Shown here: positions 1-5,914 of the stretch, piece by piece
Numbering within the stretch: position 1 is the stretch's first letter
How the letters are laid out: each line of letters starts with the position of its first letter
From: Verrucomicrobiota bacterium
GTDB taxonomy: Bacteria > Verrucomicrobiota > Verrucomicrobiia > Verrucomicrobiales > Verrucomicrobiaceae
Length of the DNA stretch: 5,914 bases
Direction: 5' to 3'
NCBI GenBank assembly: GCA_023429545.1
Contig: JAEYUU010000354.1
Location: forward strand, 1 to 5,914
Notes under the pieces: model-generated
What the model was told of the DNA's origin: nothing
Seen by the model: only the letters and a program-made list of their open reading frames with translations
The model's database searches: none
Position numbers and translations under genes: made by a program

Positions 1-90
1 CTTCAGCTCTGTAGCTTCCTTCATCCATGCGCGCAGGGAGTCTTCCGTCGCAGGGAGACCAGCATCGGGTTGTCCACTCAAGCTCATCAT
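1..90 (-). CDS. Start of an unidentified protein translationally coupled to the response regulator; possibly its sensor kinase (partial)
   Basis: On the minus strand an ATG at 90-88 overlaps the TGA stop of the response regulator (89-87) in a classic four-base ATGA overlap. From there the frame stays open for 30 codons to the window edge. The visible peptide begins MMSLSGQPDAG and contains a short charged, probably helical stretch (LRAWMKEATELK). A second in-frame ATG follows immediately at 87-85. Nothing in 30 residues identifies a family, and there is no signal peptide or membrane segment. The overlap implies translational coupling and a shared function. Genes coupled to FixJ-type regulators are often the cognate PAS/histidine kinase, and a charged N-terminal helix would suit one, but that is inference from context. 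Only the N-terminus is present because the gene continues beyond position 1. Confidence 0.55.
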   Translation of the reverse strand, partial: MMSLSGQPDAGLPATEDSLRAWMKEATELK

Positions 91-782
91 GCACGCATCT
101 CGGCTGTGACAGGGAGGATCCCGGCCGCCTGAGCGATACGCACCAACTTCGCCACGGAGGTCACCCCCATCTTCTCCATGACCCTTCCGCGGTGAATCTT
201 CACCGTCTTCTCGGCAACCCCGAGGTCTTCCGCAATCTGCTTGTTCAGCATGCCGGCAATGACACGTTGCATGACCTCCAGTTCGCGGTGCGTCAGCGTC
301 TCGCGGCGTTTCCGTGCTGCGGAGCGTGCCACCGCTGACTCCCGTGTCGCGGCGGAACGCTGGAGCGCGGCCACCACGGCGGCGTTCAGCTTTTCTTCAT
401 CCACCGGCTTGGTCAGGAAGTCCACCGCGCCCGCCTTCATCGCATGGGCGCAGGTGGGGACATCCCCATGTCCGCTGAGAAAGACGATTTGTGCATCGGT
501 TCCTGAAAGGGCCTCCTGAAGCGCAATGCCGTCGAGTCCGGGCATGCACAGGTCCAGCACGAGGCACGAGGGTCCCGGGTGGTGCGGGCCGCGGAGAAAT
601 GCCTGGGCCGAAGGGAAGGACTCCACGGACATGCCCCAGGAGCGCACCAATCGCTCCAGACTGCGCCTTACGGGACCGTCGTCATCGACCACGTACACCG
701 CTCCATCTTGTGTCTTTATGCGTTCGCGGTTTGGAAGGGGGGCTTGCACGGGTAAAGCGCAGGTTGATCGCAACACGATCAT
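87..782 (-). CDS. Two-component response regulator, FixJ/NarL type (receiver domain plus LuxR helix-turn-helix)
   Basis: This is a 231-residue cytoplasmic transcription regulator. Residues about 28-140 form a receiver domain: acidic pocket D33-D35 (VYVVDDD), phospho-acceptor D77 (VLDLCMPGLDG), conserved S103 (FLSGHGD) and K125 (FLTKPVD). A charged linker (about 141-161) leads to a LuxR/GerE helix-turn-helix at about 163-220, with LTHRELEVM, the NKQIAEDLGVAEKTVKIHR helices and MGVTSVAKLVRIA. All key phosphotransfer residues are present, so it should be activated by a histidine kinase. The ATG at 782 gives about 26 residues before the receiver domain, longer than typical FixJ proteins. The GTG at codon 12 (749-747) or the GTG at codon 29 are possible later starts. 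No clear Shine-Dalgarno sequence is visible. It diverges from the decarboxylase operon, which is its natural candidate target, and overlaps the next minus-strand gene by four bases. Confidence 0.93.
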   Translation of the reverse strand: MIVLRSTCALPVQAPLPNRERIKTQDGAVYVVDDDGPVRRSLERLVRSWGMSVESFPSAQAFLRGPHHPGPSCLVLDLCMPGLDGIALQEALSGTDAQIVFLSGHGDVPTCAHAMKAGAVDFLTKPVDEEKLNAAVVAALQRSAATRESAVARSAARKRRETLTHRELEVMQRVIAGMLNKQIAEDLGVAEKTVKIHRGRVMEKMGVTSVAKLVRIAQAAGILPVTAEMRA

Positions 783-1154
783 GAATCGGATTTTCTTAAT
801 GTCCAGAACGGTGTCAAGACTTCATTGTTTCTTATATATGGAAGCTCAGGTGAATAAAGGGGGGCATGGCAGAGCTGGAGTGGCTGCTGGTTGCGGCGCT
901 TTGTGAGCCGTCAAATCCTTGAATAGGACCAAGGTCTGATGGCGGAAAGATTGCCCCCTCAGCATACTGCGGGCGAATGAGCACCTCGGGAACGGCATAT
1001 CCCAGTTCACCCTGCGCGACAGCAGCTTCGGGTCCTGTGGATTTTCCATGCTAATGCCCGGAGGACGCGCACTCCTTCGCAAAATCTGCCGAGTTTCCTC
1101 AAACACTAGTGGATACCATTGAAGCCGACCATACACCATTCCCACGCCAAACCC
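783..1154. other. Divergent intergenic control region, no gene seen
   Basis: This stretch separates the response regulator start from the decarboxylase start and should contain promoters for both directions. I see no credible coding sequence in it; the open frames that cross it are antisense or run-on shadows of the flanking genes. It contains an A+T-richer patch near the regulator (about 790-860), a sigma-54-like element at 940-955, and short weak inverted repeats: GACC-AA-GGTC at about 927-936 and CGGC/GCCG arms at 894-897 and 907-910. None of these repeats is long enough to call an operator. The in-frame stop at 1107-1109 sets the upstream limit for the decarboxylase start. Confidence 0.7.
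940..955 (+). promoter_or_regulatory. Candidate sigma-54 (-24/-12) promoter for the decarboxylase operon
   Basis: The bases TGGCGGAAAGATTGCC fit the sigma-54 layout TGGC-N7-TTGC. The invariant GG (941-942) and GC (953-954) are exactly ten bases apart. Transcription would begin near 966, leaving a leader of about 190 bases before the ATG at 1155. The fit rests on eight matching bases at fixed spacing. The ACG that often follows TGGC is absent, and the base after TTGC is C rather than A/T. The neighbouring response regulator has no AAA+ domain, so it could not itself be the sigma-54 activator; a separate enhancer-binding protein would be needed. Chance occurrence remains possible. Confidence 0.3.
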
Positions 1155-3932
1155 ATGCAAACTTCTACTACAAAAACTGGAACGACCGGTTCCCGCTATT
1201 CCATCGGCATGTTCAGCGCGGGTGAGGCGCGTTGCGACCGCTGGCAGGAACTGGCGCACACGGCGCAGGCCCTGAATGTCCAGACTGCTTCGAGTGGTAC
1301 CAATGCCGCGTCTCTCAAGAAGGCTTCTGAACTCCTGGCGGCTCTGGATATATTTGAAAACTTTCACGCCTATCCTGGCGAGACCATGATGGGCGCGCTG
1401 AAGGGTGCGCTCCAGCGGAGCGACTATTCCGGCTTTCACCGTCTGGCAAGCCGTATTGCCAAGGCCATCATCACGGGCGCTTACCGCCGCTCGGCAAATG
1501 CATGGAGAGTGGGCGAGGATGGTGAGGCTGAGGGCAATGATCGCCTGATGAAGGATTACTTTGAGGGCGGGGATCTCACCAAGCCCTATTTCGAGGTGCT
1601 CATTGTCAGCGATGATCCCACGCCGGAGCAGATCCGCCAGGGCCGCGCTGAATTGCGCCAGCTCCGTCGTCCGGAGGATCCCTTCGTCTATGAGGCGGTC
1701 ACGGTGCCCAGCTTTGAGGAGGGCGTGGTGGGCGTGGTGCTCAATGCGGATATCCAGGCGGTGGTGATCAAGGATAACTTCCGGTTCCAGTCGCAGTTCG
1801 ACGCGCCTCTGCTCCGCAGCTATCTGGAGCAGCACCTGTCAGTTGAGCAGGGCAGTCTTGAGCCCGAGAATTATGGGGTGGCCCTCGCCCACGCCGTGGC
1901 CAAAATCAGACCGGAGCTAGATGTTTACCTGCTGGTGGATAGCGCGGTGGAGAAAGTGGCGAGCGGTCTGGATGCCAGGAACATCCGGCGCATCTTCTAC
2001 GGCATCGAGGATCTGATGGAGATCCATCTGGCGCTGCTGGAAGGTGTGAACCAGCGCTATGACACGCCCTACTTCAATAACTTGAAGAACTATGCCCGGC
2101 GCCCGGTGGGCACCTTTCATGCACTGCCGGTGGCCCGCGGCAAGTCTGTATTCAACTCGCATTGGATCCGGGACTTCGGCCACTTCTATGGAGCGAACAT
2201 CTTCCTCGCTGAATCCTCCGCGACCACGGGTGGCCTGGATTCGCTGCTGGAGCCGACAGGCAATATCAAGGTGGCCCAGGAAAAGGCAGCGCGGGCCTTT
2301 GGCTGCCAGAAGCTCTTCTTTGGAACCAATGGCACCTCCACTTCAAACAAGATAGCCGTACAAGCCATCGTGAGGCCGGGAGACATCGTGCTGGTGGACC
2401 GGAACTGCCACAAGTCCCACCACTACGGACTGGTGCTCTGTGGAGGCCAGCCGCTGTATGTGGAGGCCTATCCGCTGACGGAGTATTCCATGTACGGGGC
2501 TGTTCCGCTGAAGACCATCAAGAAGGCGTTGTTGGATCTGAAGGCCGAAGGACGGCTCGACCGCGTGCGCATGCTGCTCCTCACGAACTGCACCTTTGAC
2601 GGGCACGTCTACAATGTGCAGCGCTTCATGGAGGAGGTGCTCGCCATCAAGCCTGACATCGTCTTCCTGTGGGATGAGGCATGGTATGCCTACAACCGCT
2701 TCTCTCCGTATCACCGCATGCGGTCCGCCATGGGCGCGTGTGAGGCCCTGCGCGAGCGCTACGCATCCCCTGGCTACCGGGCGGAGTACGAGGCCTTCAA
2801 AAAGAAGCACGGTGAGCTCTCCGCCAAGAACGAAGCCCTGCTCAGCACCCACCTCCTTCCGGATCCGGACAAGGTGAAGCTGCGGGTCTACGCCACCACC
2901 TCGACCCACAAATCACTCTCCTGCTTCCGCCAGGGCTCGTACATCATGGTCAATGATGATTGCTGGGAGAGCACGCAGGCGACCTTTGAGGAGGCCTTCT
3001 TCACCCACACCAGCACCTCACCGAACCTGCAACTCATCGCCTCCCTGGACATCGCCCGGCGCCAGGCGGAGCTGGAGGGATATGAGCTGGTGGGCCGCGC
3101 CATTGAGCTCTCGCTGATTCTGCGTCGCGAGGTGAACAAGAATCCGCTTATCTCAAAGTACTTCCGCATCGCCACCAATGCGGAGATGATCCCGGCGGAG
3201 CATCGGGCCAGCGGCTTTGTGGACTTCCATGCGGAAGGAGTCAGTTGGAAGACCGTCTTTGATGCGTGGAAGTCGGATGAGTTCACGCTCGATCCCACGC
3301 GCATCACCCTCCTGTGCGGATCAGCCGGCTTTGATGGCACGGCCTTCAAGGGGCTTCTTGCCAGCAAGTTCGACATCCAACTAAACAAGACCTCCCGGAA
3401 CAGTGTGCTGCTGCAGACCAATATCAACAATACCCGGAGCGATATCGCCTATCTGATCAAGGTGCTCGCCGACATCTCGCGCGAACTTGATCGGAAGCTG
3501 GCAAAGGACTTCGATGAAAAGGCCGCCTTCGACGCGCGTGTGAAGAGCCTGGTCACCGATGTGCCTGACCTGCCAAACTTCAGCCGGTTCCACGACGCAT
3601 TCCGCGACAACCCCAAGAGCAAAACCAACGAGGGGGACATGCGCACGCCATTCTTCATGGCCTACGATGAGGACAACTGCACCCACGTGAAACTGAACAG
3701 CAAGGAGATCGATGATCTGGTGAAGAAGGGCCAGGCCGTCTCTGCCAACTTTGTGATTCCCTATCCGCCCGGCTTTCCCATCATGGTGCCCGGGCAGGTG
3801 CTCACGGAGGAGACCATCGGCTTCATGCGGAAGCTCGATGTGAAGGAGATTCACGGCTACCACGCCGCGTCGGGGCTGAAGCTCATCAAACCCGAAAAGC
3901 TGGGCACGGGGAAAACCGCAAGAGTTCACTGA
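1155..3932 (+). CDS. Large PLP-dependent amino acid decarboxylase, Orn/Lys/Arg (LdcI/AdiA) fold-type I family
   Basis: This is a 925-residue cytoplasmic enzyme predicted to decarboxylate an amino acid using pyridoxal phosphate. Landmarks in order, numbered from ATG 1155: a helical N-terminal region of no known family (1-140); a wing/receiver-like domain (about 144-300, starting YFEVLIVSDD); a PLP domain with phosphate-binding GTNGTSTSNK (390-399), the RNCHKS motif with probable ring-stacking H419, DEAWYAY with D507 for the pyridine nitrogen, and STHK with Schiff-base lysine K586; THTSTSP (617-623); and the family's C-terminal domain with ANFVIPYPPGFP (864-875). E. coli LdcI is about 715 residues. 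The excess here is the N-terminal region plus about 50 residues (525-578) between D507 and K586. The P-G-H-x-x-G motif of LdcI/AdiA is replaced by LPVARG (324-329). An in-frame TTG at 1119 would add 12 residues; I prefer the ATG. Neither start has a Shine-Dalgarno sequence. The substrate is unknown. The adjacent AspT-type antiporter argues for a decarboxylation/antiport pair, possibly with an acidic substrate. Confidence 0.9.
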   Translation: MQTSTTKTGTTGSRYSIGMFSAGEARCDRWQELAHTAQALNVQTASSGTNAASLKKASELLAALDIFENFHAYPGETMMGALKGALQRSDYSGFHRLASRIAKAIITGAYRRSANAWRVGEDGEAEGNDRLMKDYFEGGDLTKPYFEVLIVSDDPTPEQIRQGRAELRQLRRPEDPFVYEAVTVPSFEEGVVGVVLNADIQAVVIKDNFRFQSQFDAPLLRSYLEQHLSVEQGSLEPENYGVALAHAVAKIRPELDVYLLVDSAVEKVASGLDARNIRRIFYGIEDLMEIHLALLEGVNQRYDTPYFNNLKNYARRPVGTFHALPVARGKSVFNSHWIRDFGHFYGANIFLAESSATTGGLDSLLEPTGNIKVAQEKAARAFGCQKLFFGTNGTSTSNKIAVQAIVRPGDIVLVDRNCHKSHHYGLVLCGGQPLYVEAYPLTEYSMYGAVPLKTIKKALLDLKAEGRLDRVRMLLLTNCTFDGHVYNVQRFMEEVLAIKPDIVFLWDEAWYAYNRFSPYHRMRSAMGACEALRERYASPGYRAEYEAFKKKHGELSAKNEALLSTHLLPDPDKVKLRVYATTSTHKSLSCFRQGSYIMVNDDCWESTQATFEEAFFTHTSTSPNLQLIASLDIARRQAELEGYELVGRAIELSLILRREVNKNPLISKYFRIATNAEMIPAEHRASGFVDFHAEGVSWKTVFDAWKSDEFTLDPTRITLLCGSAGFDGTAFKGLLASKFDIQLNKTSRNSVLLQTNINNTRSDIAYLIKVLADISRELDRKLAKDFDEKAAFDARVKSLVTDVPDLPNFSRFHDAFRDNPKSKTNEGDMRTPFFMAYDEDNCTHVKLNSKEIDDLVKKGQAVSANFVIPYPPGFPIMVPGQVLTEETIGFMRKLDVKEIHGYHAASGLKLIKPEKLGTGKTARVH

Positions 3933-3986
3933 GACGTGCTGCCGACCTTTTGTTTCATCAAGAATCCAACCACCAAATCCAACCGC

Positions 3987-3998
3987 AATGCATGCATT
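3987..3998. repeat. 12-base perfect palindrome spanning the antiporter start codon
   Basis: AATGCATGCATT reads identically on both strands and contains the ATG (3988-3990) of the antiporter. It may be chance, or it may influence initiation or bind a protein. It is too compact to form a strong RNA hairpin, since a loop would leave only about four weak pairs. Confidence 0.35.
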
Positions 3999-5688
3999 CT
4001 TTGAGTTCCTGAGATCCAACCCTTACATCCTGCTGTTCTTTACCGTCGGCATGGCGGTGCTGGTCGGCAAGTTCAATGTAAAGGGGTACGGGCTCGGCAT
4101 GGTCGCTGCCGCCGTCGTCGTGGGTGCGGCGCTCGCTACGTGGGCCTCCGTTTACGGTGTAAAGCTGCAGCTCGACAATTTTGCGAAGTCGCTGTTTTAC
4201 TACCTGTTCATGTACGGGGTGGGGCTGCGGGTCGGGCCATCATTCTTCAACAGCCTCAAGAAGGATGGCCTGAAGTTCACCATCCTTGCCGTGATCTGCA
4301 GTGTTTTGGGACTGGCCCTGGTGGTTATTTGCGTCAAGATGTTCGGCCTCCCTCCAGGTGCTGCAGGTGGCATCCTCGCCGGTTCGCAGACCATGTCCGC
4401 TGCCATCGGCACCGCGGAGATGGCGGTCACGCAGGGCGCTTACCCTGTTCCTGAGGGCAGCAGCGCGGAGGCCATCTCCGGCATGATCGCTCTCGGCTAT
4501 GGGGTGACCTACATCTGGGGAACCATTGGGATCATCCTCGTGTGCAAGTACCTCCCGCGCTGGTGGGGGCTCGACGCCCGGAAGGCGGCCAAGGAGTATG
4601 AGAAGGAACACGGCGTCGCCAATGTGGATGACTCCGGGCTGACTGGATATCGCCCGTCAGGCCTGCGCGCCTACCGTCTGGAGAACAAGGAGATTGCTGG
4701 GAAGACCATCGCCCAGTTCCGCGGCAAGACGCCCCAGTACCGCATTGTCAATGTCGCACGCGGTGGCGAGTCCCTTGGCGCTGCGGCGGATCTCGTGCTG
4801 GAGCAGGGTGATGTCATCGCCCTCGGTGGGCGCCTGGAAGACCTGACATCCAACATGGGCCTCATCGGTGCCGAGGTTGCGGATTCGAATGCCCTGAACA
4901 TTCCGCTGGACCAGGCGGAGATCCTTGTGACGAACAAGGAGATGGAAGGAAGGGCGCTCAAGGAGTTCCGCAATGAGGACTTCGCGGGCCAGCTTCAGGT
5001 GTTGCGCATCGAGCGCGGCGGGGTGCCCATACCCCTGGGCGCGGATACGAAGCTGCAGAAGCTCGACGTGCTCTTTGTGGCCGGTCTCAAGTCAGCCGTG
5101 AACAAGGTGGCCGACGTGCTCGGCAAAGTGGCCCGTGCGAGCACCGCCACGGACCTTCTGACTCTGTCTGCCGGCATGGTGCTCGGACTGCTGATCGGCA
5201 TGATCAATGTGCCGGTTGGAAGCTTCTCCGTGGGCCTGGGAAATGCGGGGGGACTGCTGCTCTCTGGCATCTTCGTCTCCTCCATCGTCTCGCGTCTGCG
5301 CTTCTTCGGCAATACACCGAACGCCGCACGGAATATCCTGGAGGATCTGGGCCTCGTGACCTTCATCGCCATCGTGGGCATCAATGCGGGCGCCACGCTG
5401 CTCGATCAACTCACGGGCAAGGTGGCGCTGTACATCTTCCTCGCGGGGTTCATCTCCAGCACCATTCCCCCCATCGTCACCTGGGCGATTGGCTACCATC
5501 TCTTCAAGATTAATCCCGCCGTGCTCATGGGCGGTGTGGCTGGCGCCCGATCCCACTCCGGTCCCGCACGCGAGGCCTCCAAGGAAATCGACAGCAGCGT
5601 GCCCTGGGTGGGCTTCCCGGTCGGTTACGCAGTCTCCGGAGTGCTCCTCACGGTCTTCGGCTACTTCGCCATGCTTTTCACCAAGTAA
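3988..5688 (+). CDS. aspT: AspT-type amino acid antiporter (aspartate:alanine exchanger family)
   Basis: This is a 566-residue inner-membrane exchanger, close in length to Tetragenococcus AspT (about 543 residues). An N-terminal membrane block (about 12-190) has roughly five to six hydrophobic segments, including YILLFFTVGMAVLVG and a glycine-rich re-entrant-like stretch AGGILAGSQTMSAAIG (about 125-140). A large cytoplasmic insert follows, with two TrkA_C/RCK_C-like repeats (about 226-300 and 309-380). A second membrane block (about 388-564) contains the matching motif GGVAGARSHSGPA (515-527). This duplicated membrane layout around paired TrkA_C domains characterises the AspT/YidE/YbjL family. 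Known AspT carriers exchange aspartate for alanine electrogenically beside a decarboxylase. Here the gene lies 55 bases after a decarboxylase of a different fold, so the transported pair may differ. The symbol denotes family, not proven substrate. The ATG at 3988 sits inside a 12-base palindrome and has no Shine-Dalgarno sequence. Confidence 0.88.
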   Translation: MHAFFEFLRSNPYILLFFTVGMAVLVGKFNVKGYGLGMVAAAVVVGAALATWASVYGVKLQLDNFAKSLFYYLFMYGVGLRVGPSFFNSLKKDGLKFTILAVICSVLGLALVVICVKMFGLPPGAAGGILAGSQTMSAAIGTAEMAVTQGAYPVPEGSSAEAISGMIALGYGVTYIWGTIGIILVCKYLPRWWGLDARKAAKEYEKEHGVANVDDSGLTGYRPSGLRAYRLENKEIAGKTIAQFRGKTPQYRIVNVARGGESLGAAADLVLEQGDVIALGGRLEDLTSNMGLIGAEVADSNALNIPLDQAEILVTNKEMEGRALKEFRNEDFAGQLQVLRIERGGVPIPLGADTKLQKLDVLFVAGLKSAVNKVADVLGKVARASTATDLLTLSAGMVLGLLIGMINVPVGSFSVGLGNAGGLLLSGIFVSSIVSRLRFFGNTPNAARNILEDLGLVTFIAIVGINAGATLLDQLTGKVALYIFLAGFISSTIPPIVTWAIGYHLFKINPAVLMGGVAGARSHSGPAREASKEIDSSVPWVGFPVGYAVSGVLLTVFGYFAMLFTK

Positions 5689-5698
5689 TAATCTCAAC

Positions 5699-5710
5699 GC
5701 TGGCGCCAGC
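5699..5710. repeat. 12-base perfect palindrome between the antiporter and the next gene
   Basis: GCTGGCGCCAGC is self-complementary and lies 10 bases after the antiporter stop and 9 bases before the next ATG. As RNA it could form only a 4-pair stem with a GCGC loop, and no T-tract follows, so it is not a convincing terminator. It could affect translation of the downstream start. Confidence 0.35.
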
Positions 5711-5719
5711 AATCACCTC

Positions 5720-5914
5720 ATGAACGCACGCTCCTCTCCTCGCGCCTGCGCGCAAACCCTGGCCGCCTCCGTGGCCTTTCTGGTGGGCACAACCGTGCTC
5801 TCCGGCCAGCAACCGGTCACCCTCGAAGCCGCGGTCGCGCCGCCGCCAGAGACGTCAGTGGCTGCGGACAGTGGTGTTTACACCTTGGGGGACTCCCTCG
5901 ATGTGGAACAAGGA
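5720..5914 (+). CDS. N-terminus of an exported protein of unknown family (partial)
   Basis: The ATG at 5720 opens a frame of 65 codons with no stop before the window edge. The start looks like a signal peptide: arginines at residues 4 and 8, then a hydrophobic core of about residues 14-28 (LAASVAFLVGTTVLS), then a polar stretch QQPVT. There is no lipobox cysteine, so cleavage by signal peptidase I near residues 28-31 is more likely than a lipoprotein. Beyond that lies a proline/alanine-rich segment (AAVAPPPETS), a common spacer after export signals. The gene begins 31 bases after the antiporter stop without a terminator, so it is probably co-transcribed. Its product would act in the periplasm or outer membrane, for example as a porin or binding protein, but too little is visible to name a family. 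No Shine-Dalgarno sequence precedes the ATG. Confidence 0.65.
   Translation, partial: MNARSSPRACAQTLAASVAFLVGTTVLSGQQPVTLEAAVAPPPETSVAADSGVYTLGDSLDVEQG

Noticed and set aside
789..817. Possible sigma-70 promoter for the response regulator: TTGACA on the minus strand at 817-812
   Set aside because: The -35 hexamer is perfect, but no acceptable -10 lies 16-18 bases downstream (AAAATC at best). The TATAAG at 836-831 lies upstream of it instead, so neither combination is convincing.
1119..1154. TTG start at 1119 for the decarboxylase
   Set aside because: It is in frame and possible, but a rare start codon with no ribosome-binding site and an added peptide of low conservation potential. The ATG at 1155 is simpler.
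846..1835. Long minus-strand open frame (329 codons) antisense to the decarboxylase start
   Set aside because: It overlaps a clearly real gene. Its translation is rich in Arg, His and Leu with no recognisable domain, as expected for the shadow of a G+C-rich coding sequence.
2343..2909. Minus-strand open frame inside the decarboxylase
   Set aside because: It lies across the PLP-binding motifs of a well-supported gene and shows no domain or start signal of its own.
1155..3932. Aspartate 4-decarboxylase (AsdA), as expected beside AspT
   Set aside because: The length (925 residues), the wing-like domain, the STHK and RNCHKS motifs and the YPPG C-terminal domain belong to the Orn/Lys/Arg decarboxylase fold, not to the roughly 530-residue aminotransferase-like AsdA.
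3381..4019. Minus-strand open frame spanning the decarboxylase/antiporter junction
   Set aside because: It is antisense to two supported genes, with Val/His-rich shadow composition and no family resemblance.
5699..5710. Intrinsic terminator after the antiporter
   Set aside because: The palindrome gives only a 4-pair stem as RNA and is followed by AATCACCTC rather than a T-run. The next ATG is 9 bases away.
5092..5712. Minus-strand open frame antisense to the antiporter C-terminal half
   Set aside because: Its composition is dominated by Glu, His, Gly and Asp, typical of reverse-complement reading of membrane-protein codons. No motif is seen.

Overview
This G+C-rich window carries a divergent gene arrangement. 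On the minus strand, reading towards position 1, is a FixJ/NarL-type two-component response regulator (87-782). Its stop codon overlaps the start of a further minus-strand gene (1-90, cut by the window edge), which is plausibly the partner sensor kinase. On the plus strand are a very large PLP-dependent decarboxylase of the Orn/Lys/Arg (LdcI/AdiA) fold (1155-3932), an AspT-type (aspartate:alanine exchanger family) membrane antiporter (3988-5688), and the start of an exported protein (5720 to the right edge). The plus-strand gaps are 55 and 31 bases with no convincing terminator, so these three genes look like one operon.

The likely logic is a decarboxylation/antiport cycle. The antiporter brings in a carboxylated amino acid, the cytoplasmic enzyme removes CO2 and consumes a proton, and the product leaves through the same antiporter. 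Such cycles give acid tolerance and, when exchange is electrogenic, proton-motive force. The pairing is unusual. AspT carriers are classically encoded beside aspartate 4-decarboxylase (AsdA, an aminotransferase-like protein of roughly 530 residues), while LdcI/AdiA-type enzymes normally work with APC-family antiporters such as CadB or AdiC. Here an enlarged LdcI/AdiA-fold enzyme sits where AsdA would be expected. It has an extra N-terminal region, an insertion before the catalytic lysine, and no recognisable P-G-H-x-x-G motif. Its substrate cannot be read from the sequence.

The 372-base region between the divergent starts (783-1154) holds no credible gene. It contains a well-spaced sigma-54-like -24/-12 element at 940-955 and little else that is convincing. 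The divergent placement suggests that the response regulator controls the decarboxylase operon, but no operator could be identified.

Organism: G+C-rich, Gram-negative-like, with translation starts that largely lack Shine-Dalgarno sequences and are instead preceded by C/A-rich, G-poor leaders on the two structural genes. This would fit a member of the Verrucomicrobiota or a related phylum, but it is a low-confidence guess from style rather than from a marker gene.
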